From contig NZ_JACCWG010000003.1 in NCBI RefSeq assembly GCF_013697775.1, positions 1-38,449 of the forward strand: 38,449 nt of DNA, given 5' to 3'. Positions 25,438 through 32,753 of this stretch are shown piece after piece. The translations under genes were made by a program, and so were the position numbers. Below the pieces are notes generated by a model. It saw nothing but the letters and a program-made list of their open reading frames with translations. It did not search any database and was not told the DNA's origin. How positions within the stretch are numbered: the first letter of the stretch is position 1; each line of letters starts with the position of its first letter. The DNA is from Ramlibacter sp. (GTDB lineage Bacteria; Pseudomonadota; Gammaproteobacteria; Burkholderiales; Burkholderiaceae_C).

Positions 25438-25581
25438 TTTCGAATTCTCCTTTTGGACTGAATCGGTCTACACACCTCATCAAAACGCGCCGGAGGGACG
25501 CGGTGCTGTCGGACTGGAGGCAAGCTCGACGTCAGGGATAACGGAGGGCACTCCCCCGCCCCGGTTGACGACAATAGGCGC

Positions 25582-26541
25582 ATGAAGCGCAGATCCATCC
25601 TCCTGTCCACCGCGGCCGCCTGGTCCGCTGGTGCCTGGGCCCAGGCCAAACCCATCCGGCTGATCGTCCCCTATGCGGCGGGCGGGCCGATCGACGTCAC
25701 CGCGCGTTCGCTGGCCGAGCGCGTCAAGGACACGCTGGGGCCGGTGATCATCGAGAACCGGCCGGGCGGCGGCGGCAACATCGGCGCGGATGCCATCGCC
25801 AAGGCCGCGCCCGACGGCCTGACCATTGGCATCTCGGCGGTGGCCACGCACGCCATCAACCCGTGGCTGTTCTCGAAGATGCCGTACGACGCGGCGAAGG
25901 ACTTTTCGCCCATCACGCAGATGGTGCGCGTGCCCAACGTGCTGGTGATGAACGCGGAGGCAGCCGCACGCCTGAAGATCGGCGGCGTGTCCGACCTGAT
26001 CGCCTACGCGAAGCGCAATCCGGGGCGGCTCAACTACGGCAGCGGCGGCAACGGCAGCGCCGGCCACCTGGCCGGCGAGATGTTCAAGCGCGATGCCGGC
26101 ATCTTCGCCGTGCACATTCCCTACAACGGCGGCAATCCGGCGCAGCTCGCTCTGCTCTCCGGCCAGGTCGACTTCAACTTCGACAACCTCGCCACCGCCG
26201 CGCCCAACATCCGCTCGGGCAAGCTCAAGGCATTGGGCGTCACCACCCTGCAGCGTTCGCCCAGCCTGCCGGAGGTGCCGCCGGTGGCGGAGGTGCTCAA
26301 GGGGTTCGCCATCGATACGTGGTGGGGCCTGGTCGGGCCGGCAGGCATGCCGCGCGACACCGTGCAGAAACTCAACCAGGCTTTCGTCGCGGCGCTGCAA
26401 TCGCCCGAATCGCGCACGCGTTTCACGGCGCTGATGGCGGAGCCGGTCGCCACCACGCCGGAGGAGTTCGGGCAGTTCATGCGCGCCGAACTCGCGAAAT
26501 ACGAAAAGGTGGTGAAGGCGTCCGGCGCCAAGGTCGACTGA
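25582..26541 (+). CDS. Bug-family tripartite tricarboxylate transporter substrate-binding protein
   Basis: A 319-residue periplasmic binding protein with signal peptide MKRRSILLSTAAAWSAGAWA and the hallmark start KPIRLIVPYAAGGPIDVTARSLAERV. The segments IIENRPGGGGNIGADAIAKAAPDG and LNYGSGGNGSAGHLAGEMFK are conserved Bug blocks. Bug genes are very numerous in Burkholderiales and most stand alone, as this does: no tctA or tctB is nearby, so the ligand cannot be guessed. It ends 13 bp from the convergent livF stop. Confidence 0.93.
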   Translation: MKRRSILLSTAAAWSAGAWAQAKPIRLIVPYAAGGPIDVTARSLAERVKDTLGPVIIENRPGGGGNIGADAIAKAAPDGLTIGISAVATHAINPWLFSKMPYDAAKDFSPITQMVRVPNVLVMNAEAAARLKIGGVSDLIAYAKRNPGRLNYGSGGNGSAGHLAGEMFKRDAGIFAVHIPYNGGNPAQLALLSGQVDFNFDNLATAAPNIRSGKLKALGVTTLQRSPSLPEVPPVAEVLKGFAIDTWWGLVGPAGMPRDTVQKLNQAFVAALQSPESRTRFTALMAEPVATTPEEFGQFMRAELAKYEKVVKASGAKVD

Positions 26542-26554
26542 CCGGACGCGGGGC

Positions 26555-27271
26555 TTACTCGCCCAGGTAGGCGGCGCGCACCTTCGGGTCGTTGAGCATC
26601 GCCTTGGCTTCACCGTTCATGGTGATCAGGCCCGACTCCATCACGTAGCCGCGGTCGGCGATCTCCAGCGCGCGGCTGGCGTTCTGCTCGACCAGCAGCA
26701 CCGTCACGCCCCGCGCGTGCACCTCGCGCACCACTTCGAAGATCTTGTCGACCATGATCGGCGACAGGCCCATGGACGGCTCGTCCATCAGCAGCACCTT
26801 CGGACGGCTCATGAGCGCGCGGCCCATGGCCAGCATCTGCTGCTCGCCGCCCGACAGCGTGCCGGCCAGCTGGTCCTTGCGTTCCTTCAGGCGCGGGAAG
26901 ATGCCGAAGATCTTCTCCATGTCCTCGGCGATGGCCGGCTTGTCGGAGCGGATGTGCGCTCCCATCTGCAGGTTCTCGGTGATGGACATGCGCGTGAAGA
27001 TACCGCGGCCTTCCGGCACCATGGCCAGGCCCTGCTTCACCAGGTTCCAGGGACCCTGGCCGCGGATGCTGCGGCCCATGTACTGGATGTCGCCGTCGTT
27101 GAGGGCAAGAAGCCCCGTGATGGCCTTCATGGTGGTGGTCTTGCCGGCGCCGTTGGAGCCGATCAGGCTGACCAATTCACCTTCGCGCACTTCGAAGTCC
27201 ACGCCCTTGACGGCCTGGATGCCGCCGTAGGCGACCTTCAGGCCCGTGACTTTCAGCAGGGTTTCGCTCAT
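26555..27271 (-). CDS. livF: LivF, branched-chain amino-acid ABC transporter ATPase
   Basis: A 238-residue ATPase. Walker A is GSNGAGKTT, the signature is LSGGEQQMLAMGRAL, Walker B is VLLMDEPSMGLSPIM and the H-loop lies in VLLVEQNASRALEI (Gln replaces His, as is normal in LivF). Start ATG 27271 overlaps the livG stop by four bases. Length matches E. coli LivF (237). Last gene of a livHMGF operon that imports leucine, isoleucine, valine or related amides; the substrate depends on the missing binding protein. Confidence 0.95.
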   Translation of the reverse strand: MSETLLKVTGLKVAYGGIQAVKGVDFEVREGELVSLIGSNGAGKTTTMKAITGLLALNDGDIQYMGRSIRGQGPWNLVKQGLAMVPEGRGIFTRMSITENLQMGAHIRSDKPAIAEDMEKIFGIFPRLKERKDQLAGTLSGGEQQMLAMGRALMSRPKVLLMDEPSMGLSPIMVDKIFEVVREVHARGVTVLLVEQNASRALEIADRGYVMESGLITMNGEAKAMLNDPKVRAAYLGE

Positions 27272-28080
27272 TGATCCGCTCCGCTTGCCACGTCCGCGGC
27301 CGTTTTCACCGTGGTGTGGCTATGGCCCAGGTAGGCCTCGATCACCTTCTCGTTGCGCTGCACGTCGGCCGGCGTGCCCTGGGCAATCGCCTTGCCGTAG
27401 TCCAGCACCGTCACGCGGTCGCACAAACCCATCACCAGCTTCACGTCGTGCTCGATCAGCAGGATGGTGCGGCCGTCCTTGCGGATGCGGTCGATCAGCT
27501 CGCGCAGCACCACCTTCTCGGTGGAATTCATGCCCGCCGCGGGCTCGTCCAGCGCGATCAGCTTCGGGTCGGTGGCCAGCGCGCGCGCGATTTCAAGCCG
27601 GCGCTGGTCGCCGTACGACAGCGTGCGCGCACGGTAGTCCGCGTAGCGGCCGATGCCGACGTAGTCGAGCAGCTCCTGGGCCCGGTTGGCAATGTCCGCC
27701 TCCTCGCGCTTGAAGCCCCTGGTGCGGAACATCGCACCCAGCAGGCCCGAATGCGTGCGCACGTGGCGACCCACCATCACGTTTTCCAGCGCCGTCATTT
27801 CGGGGAACAGCCGGATGTTCTGGAAGGTGCGGGCGATGCCGGCCTTGGCCACTTCGTGCACGGCCGAGGGCACGTAGGGCGCGCCGGCCAGTTCGAAGCT
27901 GCCGCTGTCGGCCGTGTACAGGCCGGTGATCACGTTGAAGAACGTGGTCTTGCCGGCGCCGTTCGGGCCGATGAGGCCGTACACCTGGCCGCGCTCGATG
28001 GTCAAGCCGACTTCGGACAGCGCCTGCAGGCCGCCAAAACGCTTGGACACCCCGCTGACGCGAAGGACTGTTTCTGCCAT
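27268..28080 (-). CDS. livG: LivG, branched-chain amino-acid ABC transporter ATPase
   Basis: A 270-residue ATPase (E. coli LivG 255). Walker A is GPNGAGKTT, the signature is LSYGDQRRLEIARAL, Walker B is LIALDEPAAGMNSTE and the switch His is in ILLIEHDVKLVMGLCDRV. The C-terminal tail carries the BCA_ABC_TP_C type end (IEAYLGHSHT). GGGAGCGACC precedes the ATG as Shine-Dalgarno. It overlaps livF by four bases and follows livM by 10 bp. Confidence 0.95.
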   Translation of the reverse strand: MAETVLRVSGVSKRFGGLQALSEVGLTIERGQVYGLIGPNGAGKTTFFNVITGLYTADSGSFELAGAPYVPSAVHEVAKAGIARTFQNIRLFPEMTALENVMVGRHVRTHSGLLGAMFRTRGFKREEADIANRAQELLDYVGIGRYADYRARTLSYGDQRRLEIARALATDPKLIALDEPAAGMNSTEKVVLRELIDRIRKDGRTILLIEHDVKLVMGLCDRVTVLDYGKAIAQGTPADVQRNEKVIEAYLGHSHTTVKTAADVASGADQ

Positions 28081-28090
28081 GGTCGCTCCC

Positions 28091-29209
28091 TTACTTCGTC
28101 GCCAGCGACTTGCCGTGCTCTGGCGTCGGCCACAAGCCGCGCGGTCGCAGCAGCATCACGATGATCATGGCCAGCGCGATCAGCAGCTGGCGCAGGATGG
28201 ACGCGTCGAGGCGTCCGCCGGTGACCTGCTGCAGGTCCATCACGCCGGACACCCAGCGCAGCACCTCGGGCAGCGCCGACAGCAGCACGGCGCCCAGCAC
28301 GACACCAGGCAGGTGGCCGATGCCGCCCAGCACCACCATGGCGACGATCATGATCGACTCCATCAGGCTGAACGACTCGGGCGAGACGAACTGCTGGAAT
28401 GCGGCGAACATGGAACCCGACACGCCGCCGAAGGTGGCGCCCATGCCGAACGCCAGCAGCTTCATGTTGCGGGTGTTGATGCCCATCGCCTTGGCGGCGA
28501 TCTCGTCCTCGCGGATCGCCATCCAGGCGCGGCCGATGCGCGACAGCTCCAGGCGGTGGCAGATCATCAGGCTGAACAGCACCAGCGCCAGGAACAGGTA
28601 GTAGTAGTTGGTGACGCTGCTGATCGTGAAGCCGAAGATGTCGTGCGGCTTGCCCAGGTTGATGCCCGGGATTCCCAGGAACTCGAACCGGAAGAACGTG
28701 ATCGGGTCGATCTGGCTCAGTCCCTTGGGACCGTTGGTGATGTTCACCGGGTGGTCCAGGTTGTTCATGAACACCCGGATGATCTCGCCGAAGCCGAGCG
28801 TCACGATGGCCAGGTAGTCGCCGCGCAGCTTCAGCGTGGGCGCGCCCAGCAGGATGCCGAAGGTGCCCGCCAATGCCGCGCCCGCCGGGATGCAGACCCA
28901 CAGGGGCATGTGCAGCCCCTCCGGGAACATCTGGTGGAACCAGGCGAAGTTCTCGGCCAGGTGCGGCGAGGCAAGCAGGCCGTACATGTAGGCGCCGATG
29001 GCGAAGAAGGCGACGAAGCCCAGGTCCAGCAGTCCGGCATAGCCGACCACGATGTTCAGGCCGAGCGCCAGCAGCACGTACAGCAGCGCCATGTCGGCGA
29101 TGCGGACCCAGAAGTTGCCGGCGCTTTGCAGCAGCAGCGGCAGCAGCACAAGCGCCAGGCCCCAGATCAGGTAGGTGGCGAATTTCTTTTCTTTGGTGAT
29201 CGACGTCAT
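28091..29209 (-). CDS. livM: LivM, branched-chain amino-acid ABC transporter permease
   Basis: A 372-residue inner-membrane permease with about ten hydrophobic spans (YLIWGLALVLLPLLLQ; LLYVLLALGLNIVVGYAGLLDLGFVAFFAIGAY). The LNIVVGYAGLLDLG block is the family signature, and IGRAWMAIREDEIAAKAMGINTRNMKLLAFG is the loop contacting the ATPase. GGGAG precedes ATG 29209; the track's 29230 start is longer by seven codons. It is 13 bp downstream of livH. Confidence 0.95.
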   Translation of the reverse strand: MTSITKEKKFATYLIWGLALVLLPLLLQSAGNFWVRIADMALLYVLLALGLNIVVGYAGLLDLGFVAFFAIGAYMYGLLASPHLAENFAWFHQMFPEGLHMPLWVCIPAGAALAGTFGILLGAPTLKLRGDYLAIVTLGFGEIIRVFMNNLDHPVNITNGPKGLSQIDPITFFRFEFLGIPGINLGKPHDIFGFTISSVTNYYYLFLALVLFSLMICHRLELSRIGRAWMAIREDEIAAKAMGINTRNMKLLAFGMGATFGGVSGSMFAAFQQFVSPESFSLMESIMIVAMVVLGGIGHLPGVVLGAVLLSALPEVLRWVSGVMDLQQVTGGRLDASILRQLLIALAMIIVMLLRPRGLWPTPEHGKSLATK

Positions 29210-29222
29210 GGTGTTGCTCCCT

Positions 29223-30152
29223 TCACGCACGGTCCGCCACGCGCTCGCCCAGCAGGCCGGAGGGCCGCAGCGTCAGCATGATGATCAGCACGATGAAGGC
29301 GAAGATGTCGGCGTAGTGGCTGCCCAGCACGCCGCCGGTGACGGCGCCGATGTAGCCCGAGCCGATCGCCTCGATCAGGCCCAGCAGGATGCCGCCGACC
29401 ACGGCGCCCGGCAGGTTGCCGATGCCGCCGAACACCGCCGCCGTGAAGGCCTTCAGGCCGGGCAGGAAGCCCATGGTGTGCTGCACCGTGCCGTAGTTGG
29501 AGGCGTACATGATGCCGGCCACCGACGCCAGCACGGCGCCGATGATGAAGGTGGCGGAGATCACCGTGTCGGGCTTCACGCCCATCAGCGAGGCCACCTT
29601 CGGGTTCTCGGCGGTGGCGCGCATGGCGCGGCCCAGGCGGGTGTAGTTCACCATGTAGGTCAGGATCGCCAGCGAGATGGCCGTGAGGCCCAGGATCATG
29701 ATCTGCGTGCTGGTGATCACGGCGCCGCCGAATTCGAACGGCTTGGGCGGCAGCAGCGTGGGGTATGGCTTGTAGTTCGGCTTCCAGATGATCATGGCCA
29801 GCGTCTGCAGCAATAGCGACATTCCGATGGCGGTGATCAGCGGCGCCAGCTTCGGGCTGTTGCGCAGCGGCCGGTACGCCACCTTCTCGATGACGAAGTT
29901 CAGGATCGAGGCGACCACGCACGAGAGGATCAGCGCGATAACCAGCAGCAGCCAGCCGGGGGCCCAAGGCATGCCCTCCTGCATGATACTGATCAATGAC
30001 CAGCTGGTCAGCGCGCCGACCATGAGCACTTCGCCGTGGGCGAAATTGATCAGGTTGATGATGCCGTACACCATGGTGTAGCCGAGGGCTATCAAGGCGT
30101 ACATGCTGCCGAGGACCAGACCGTTGATGATCTGTTGCAGCAGAATTTCCAT
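29223..30152 (-). CDS. livH: LivH, branched-chain amino-acid ABC transporter permease
   Basis: A 309-residue inner-membrane permease (E. coli LivH 308). The opening MEILLQQIINGLVLGSMYAL and the block IINLINFAHGEVLMVGA are diagnostic, and LGRAMRATAENPKVASLMGV is the ATPase-contact loop. Start is ATG 30152 with GGAG 9 bp upstream; the track's 366-residue frame extends through the leader. It is first in livHMGF. No livK gene is in the window, so a binding protein must be supplied from elsewhere. Confidence 0.95.
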   Translation of the reverse strand: MEILLQQIINGLVLGSMYALIALGYTMVYGIINLINFAHGEVLMVGALTSWSLISIMQEGMPWAPGWLLLVIALILSCVVASILNFVIEKVAYRPLRNSPKLAPLITAIGMSLLLQTLAMIIWKPNYKPYPTLLPPKPFEFGGAVITSTQIMILGLTAISLAILTYMVNYTRLGRAMRATAENPKVASLMGVKPDTVISATFIIGAVLASVAGIMYASNYGTVQHTMGFLPGLKAFTAAVFGGIGNLPGAVVGGILLGLIEAIGSGYIGAVTGGVLGSHYADIFAFIVLIIMLTLRPSGLLGERVADRA

Positions 30153-30245
30153 ACTGATTTTCTCCGTTGTCTTGGCCGGCCGGCCGGCCGCGATCCTGCT
30201 TTTGTGTCGACGTTCACGCCCTCGTGAGGCATTTCGCCATCTAGC

Positions 30246-30295
30246 AAAAAACCCGCCGAGCTGCTTCGTGGGCGGGTTTGTGGCACGGGATTGTA
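30246..30295 (-). terminator. Intrinsic-terminator hairpin at the start of the liv transcript, with -10 candidate
   Basis: On the minus strand AAACCCGCC (30279-30271) and GGCGGGTTT (30257-30249) form a 9-bp stem with a 13-nt loop, followed by a run of six T (30251-30246 overlap). TACAAT at 30295-30290 is a strong -10, and its start point would lie near 30283, only a few bases before the hairpin. So either rarA transcription ends here, or the liv leader begins with an attenuator. Distance to the livH ATG is 94 nt. Confidence 0.65.
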
Positions 30296-30458
30296 GCGGT
30301 GCCTCCTGACAGCTCCACCGCAATGACGCCCGGGTTTTCCCCGAGCAAATGAGTGCTTTCAGCTTGCGTCGATATGCATTAGTAATTCTGATAGTTTTGG
30401 CATCTGAATCGCTTCACCTGATTCAAATCGAAACGGCGAAGCTCCAGGCTAGCAAGAC
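30296..30458. other. Gene-free, locally AT-rich region between liv leader and rarA
   Basis: Together with the leader this gap is 306 bp. Positions about 30360-30430 are clearly AT-rich against the GC-rich background (GATATGCATTAGTAATTCTG). A dyad TGAATC-N9-GATTCA (30405-30425) sits in it. No convincing ORF is present; the 79-residue track ORF at 30349 crosses into rarA antisense. It is a plausible regulator-binding or promoter region for liv, but I see no clear -35/-10 pair. Confidence 0.5.
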
Positions 30459-31757
30459 TCATTCCTTGTCCGCGTCGCGTTGCGCATCATGCGCGCGCAG
30501 CGCCGCGAGCTTCTCCGCGATCTTGATCTCCAGCCCGCGCGGCACCGGCCGGTACCAGTTCTGCCGCCCCATGCCCTCGGGCAGGTAGGCCTCGCCGGCG
30601 GCGTAGCCACCGGGCTCGTCGTGCGCGTAGCGGTAGCCCTTGCCGTACTCCAGGTCCTTCATCAGCCGCGTGGGCGCATTGCGAAGGTGCATGGGCACCG
30701 GGCGGGTGCCGTCCTTGCGCACGAAGGCGCGCACCTCGTTGTAGGCGGCGTAGACGGCATTGGACTTCGGCGCAATGGCCAGGTAGACCACGCATTCGGC
30801 CAGCGCCAGCTCGCCCTCGGGCGTGCCCAGGCGCTCGTAGGTTTCGGCCGCGTCCAGTGCCAGGCGCAGCGCGCGCGGGTCCGCCAGGCCGATGTCTTCG
30901 GACGCCATGCGCACCATGCGGCGCGCCATGTAGCGCGGATCGGCGCCGCCGTCGAGCATGCGCACCAGCCAGTACAGCGCGGCGTCCGGGTCGGAGCCGC
31001 GCACCGATTTGTGCAGCGCGCTGATGGTGTCGTAGAACTGCTCGCCGCCCTTGTCGTAGCGGCGCATGCGCTCGCCCAGCACCTTGAGCAGCCAGTCGTC
31101 GGTGATCTGCGCGCGCTGCTCCTTGGTGGCGGCGACCGCCAGCGTCTCCAGCGTGTTGAGCAGCCGGCGCGCATCGCCGTCGGCATAGGCGATCAGGCGG
31201 TCGAGCGCGGACTTCTCCAGCGGCGGCACGGCATCGATCGCCTGCGCCCGCGCCACGATCTGCTGCAGGTCGGCTTCGCCCAGCGGCTGCAGCACATACA
31301 CCGCGGCACGCGACAGCAGCGCCGAATTGACTTCGAACGAGGGGTTCTCGGTGGTCGCGCCGATGAAGGTGAACAGGCCCGACTCCACGTGCGCCAGGAA
31401 GGCGTCCTGCTGCCCCTTGTTAAAGCGGTGCACCTCGTCGACGAAGACGATGGTGCGCCGGCCGTGCGCCTGCGCGATCAACGCCTGCTCCACCGCCTCG
31501 CGGATGTCCTTCACGCCGCCCAGGACGGCGCTGATGGCGATGAACTGCGCGTCGAAGGCATTGGCCATCAACCGCGCGATGGTGGTCTTGCCGGTACCGG
31601 GCGGGCCCCACAAGATGCAGCTGTGCGGCTGGCCGGACTCGAAGGCGATGCGCAGCGGCATGCCCTCGCCCAGCAGCTGCTGCTGGCCTGTCACCTCGCC
31701 GAGGGTCTTGGGCCGCAGGCGCTCGGCCAGCGGGGGAAGGACCGCCGTCTTGCTCAT
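30459..31757 (-). CDS. rarA: RarA/MgsA, replication-associated recombination AAA+ ATPase
   Basis: A 432-residue AAA+ protein of the RarA/WRNIP1 family (E. coli 447). LAERLRPKTLGEVTGQQQLLGEGMPL opens the protein, Walker A is GPPGTGKTT (about residues 49-57), Walker B is TIVFVDEVHRF, sensor 1 is FIGATTENPSFEVNSALLSR, and the C-terminal tetramerisation part contains SALHKSVRGSDPDAALYWL. It acts at stalled replication forks with SSB and RecA. Start is ATG 31757 (MSKTAVLPPL), not the track's 31787. It is 46 bp downstream of lolA, a common lolA-rarA arrangement. Confidence 0.95.
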   Translation of the reverse strand: MSKTAVLPPLAERLRPKTLGEVTGQQQLLGEGMPLRIAFESGQPHSCILWGPPGTGKTTIARLMANAFDAQFIAISAVLGGVKDIREAVEQALIAQAHGRRTIVFVDEVHRFNKGQQDAFLAHVESGLFTFIGATTENPSFEVNSALLSRAAVYVLQPLGEADLQQIVARAQAIDAVPPLEKSALDRLIAYADGDARRLLNTLETLAVAATKEQRAQITDDWLLKVLGERMRRYDKGGEQFYDTISALHKSVRGSDPDAALYWLVRMLDGGADPRYMARRMVRMASEDIGLADPRALRLALDAAETYERLGTPEGELALAECVVYLAIAPKSNAVYAAYNEVRAFVRKDGTRPVPMHLRNAPTRLMKDLEYGKGYRYAHDEPGGYAAGEAYLPEGMGRQNWYRPVPRGLEIKIAEKLAALRAHDAQRDADKE

Positions 31758-31803
31758 CGCCGCAGTGTAGCGGCGGCGGGCGCGCAACCTGGGCGCAGCG
31801 TGC

Positions 31804-32436
31804 CTATTGCTTCACCAGGTCGGCGCTGCTGGGTGCCTTGAAGCTGAAGGTTTCGGCCGGGATCTGCGCATTGAGCTGCATGGACGTGAAGGTCAGCACC
31901 GAGCGCTGGCCGAAGCCGTCGAGGATCTCCAGCGCCGCGAGGTCGTTGCCGCGGAATCCCGCCTTCATGCTGCGCAGCTGGCCTTCCTTGGCCTTGGGCG
32001 TGGCCTGCACCCATTGCAGGCCGTCCTTCTCGGGCAGCGACTGCAGCTCGAAGTCGCGCCGCAGCGTCTCGAGATCGGGCGAGGACGCCAGCAGCGCCGC
32101 CGGCGTGGAACCCAGCACCTTGGACTGCGTGCGCTGGGTGACCTGGTTCAGATCGACGTCGTGCAGCCAGAGGTTCTTGCCGTCGGCCACGATGGTCTGC
32201 TCGAACGGCTTCTTGTAGGCGAAGCGAAAGCGGTCCGGCCGCGCGAACTCGAACGTGCCCGACGATGTCTTGGTGCGCACCTGCCCATCCTTGGCCGGCC
32301 CGGTCACCACCTGGGTGAAGTCGGCGCGGCCGCTCTTGGCGGTGCGGATGAAGTTTTCCAGGCTGGACAGGCCGTCGGCCCAGGCGCCGGACACGCCCAT
32401 GGCGGCCAGGGCCACCGCTGCAATCGTCTTTTTCAT
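31804..32436 (-). CDS. lolA: LolA, outer-membrane lipoprotein carrier protein
   Basis: A 210-residue periplasmic chaperone that moves lipoproteins from LolCDE to LolB. The signal peptide MKKTIAAVALAAMGVSGAWA is followed by DGLSSLENFIRTAKSGRADFTQVV, typical of mature LolA; SSGTFEFARPDRFRFAYKKPFEQTIVADGKNLWLHDVDLNQV is the conserved core. Start is ATG 32436 with GAGG 4 bp upstream; the in-frame ATG at 32445 is possible but less convincing. The track's 304-residue frame extends through the palindromic region. ftsK-lolA-rarA is a conserved order. Confidence 0.94.
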   Translation of the reverse strand: MKKTIAAVALAAMGVSGAWADGLSSLENFIRTAKSGRADFTQVVTGPAKDGQVRTKTSSGTFEFARPDRFRFAYKKPFEQTIVADGKNLWLHDVDLNQVTQRTQSKVLGSTPAALLASSPDLETLRRDFELQSLPEKDGLQWVQATPKAKEGQLRSMKAGFRGNDLAALEILDGFGQRSVLTFTSMQLNAQIPAETFSFKAPSSADLVKQ

Positions 32437-32498
32437 GAGCCTCATTGTCCGTTCGGTCGCGCTCGCGCGGCGAAGTTCGTTACCGAACGTTATCGGAT

Positions 32499-32529
32499 CA
32501 CTGGAAAAAAGCTTCGCTTTTTTCCAGTG
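32499..32529. repeat. Perfect 14-bp hairpin upstream of lolA
   Basis: CACTGGAAAAAAGC and GCTTTTTTCCAGTG are perfect inverted arms with a 3-nt loop TTC. The stem has a T-tract on either strand, so it could end transcripts coming from ftsK. It lies 63 bp before the lolA start. It shares the form RRAAAAxGC-N3-GCxTTTTYY with the hairpins at 32721 and 9078. Confidence 0.8.
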
Positions 32530-32543
32530 GCTGATCAGTGCGG

Positions 32544-32704
32544 GAGGCCCGGCAAAGCCGGCTCCTCTCGCAAGAGGGACCGCGCTACGCGTTGCTTCAC
32601 GCGATCCATAAAGGAACGACGCGGCGACCACAGCCTCATGAACCAGGCGGAATGAAATGCAGCATGGTTCCACTTGGGGCGAGGAGCCGGCTTTGCCGGG
32701 CCTC
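32544..32704. repeat. REP-like pair: two 24-bp identical inverted copies (REPIN-like)
   Basis: A 24-bp sequence at 32544-32567 recurs as its exact reverse complement at 32681-32704. Each copy is itself an imperfect palindrome around CCGGCAAAGCCGG. The pair is separated by 113 bp that contains no credible ORF. Two inverted REPs spaced in this way match the layout of REPIN elements mobilised by RAYT transposases elsewhere in a genome. Together with the flanking hairpins this occupies the 315-bp lolA-ftsK gap (32437-32751), which holds no gene. Confidence 0.65.
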
Positions 32705-32720
32705 GTCCCACATTTCACAC

Positions 32721-32753
32721 AACTTGGAAAATCGCGCAGCGATTTTCCAAGTT
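32721..32753 (-). terminator. Perfect 15-bp hairpin overlapping the ftsK stop codon
   Basis: AACTTGGAAAATCGC and GCGATTTTCCAAGTT are perfect arms with loop GCA (32736-32738). On the minus strand the stem starts inside the ftsK TAA. It has a GC core next to the loop and an A/T outer part, so it can act as a weak terminator or 3'-end protector; there is no long T-run after the stem. Confidence 0.6.

Noticed and set aside
30349-30588. 79-residue plus-strand ORF in the rarA-liv region
   Set aside because: Half of it is antisense to rarA; no ribosome-binding site or motif.
32437-32718. 94-codon N-terminal extension of LolA
   Set aside because: It translates the palindromic repeats and destroys the signal peptide, which must be at the N-terminus.
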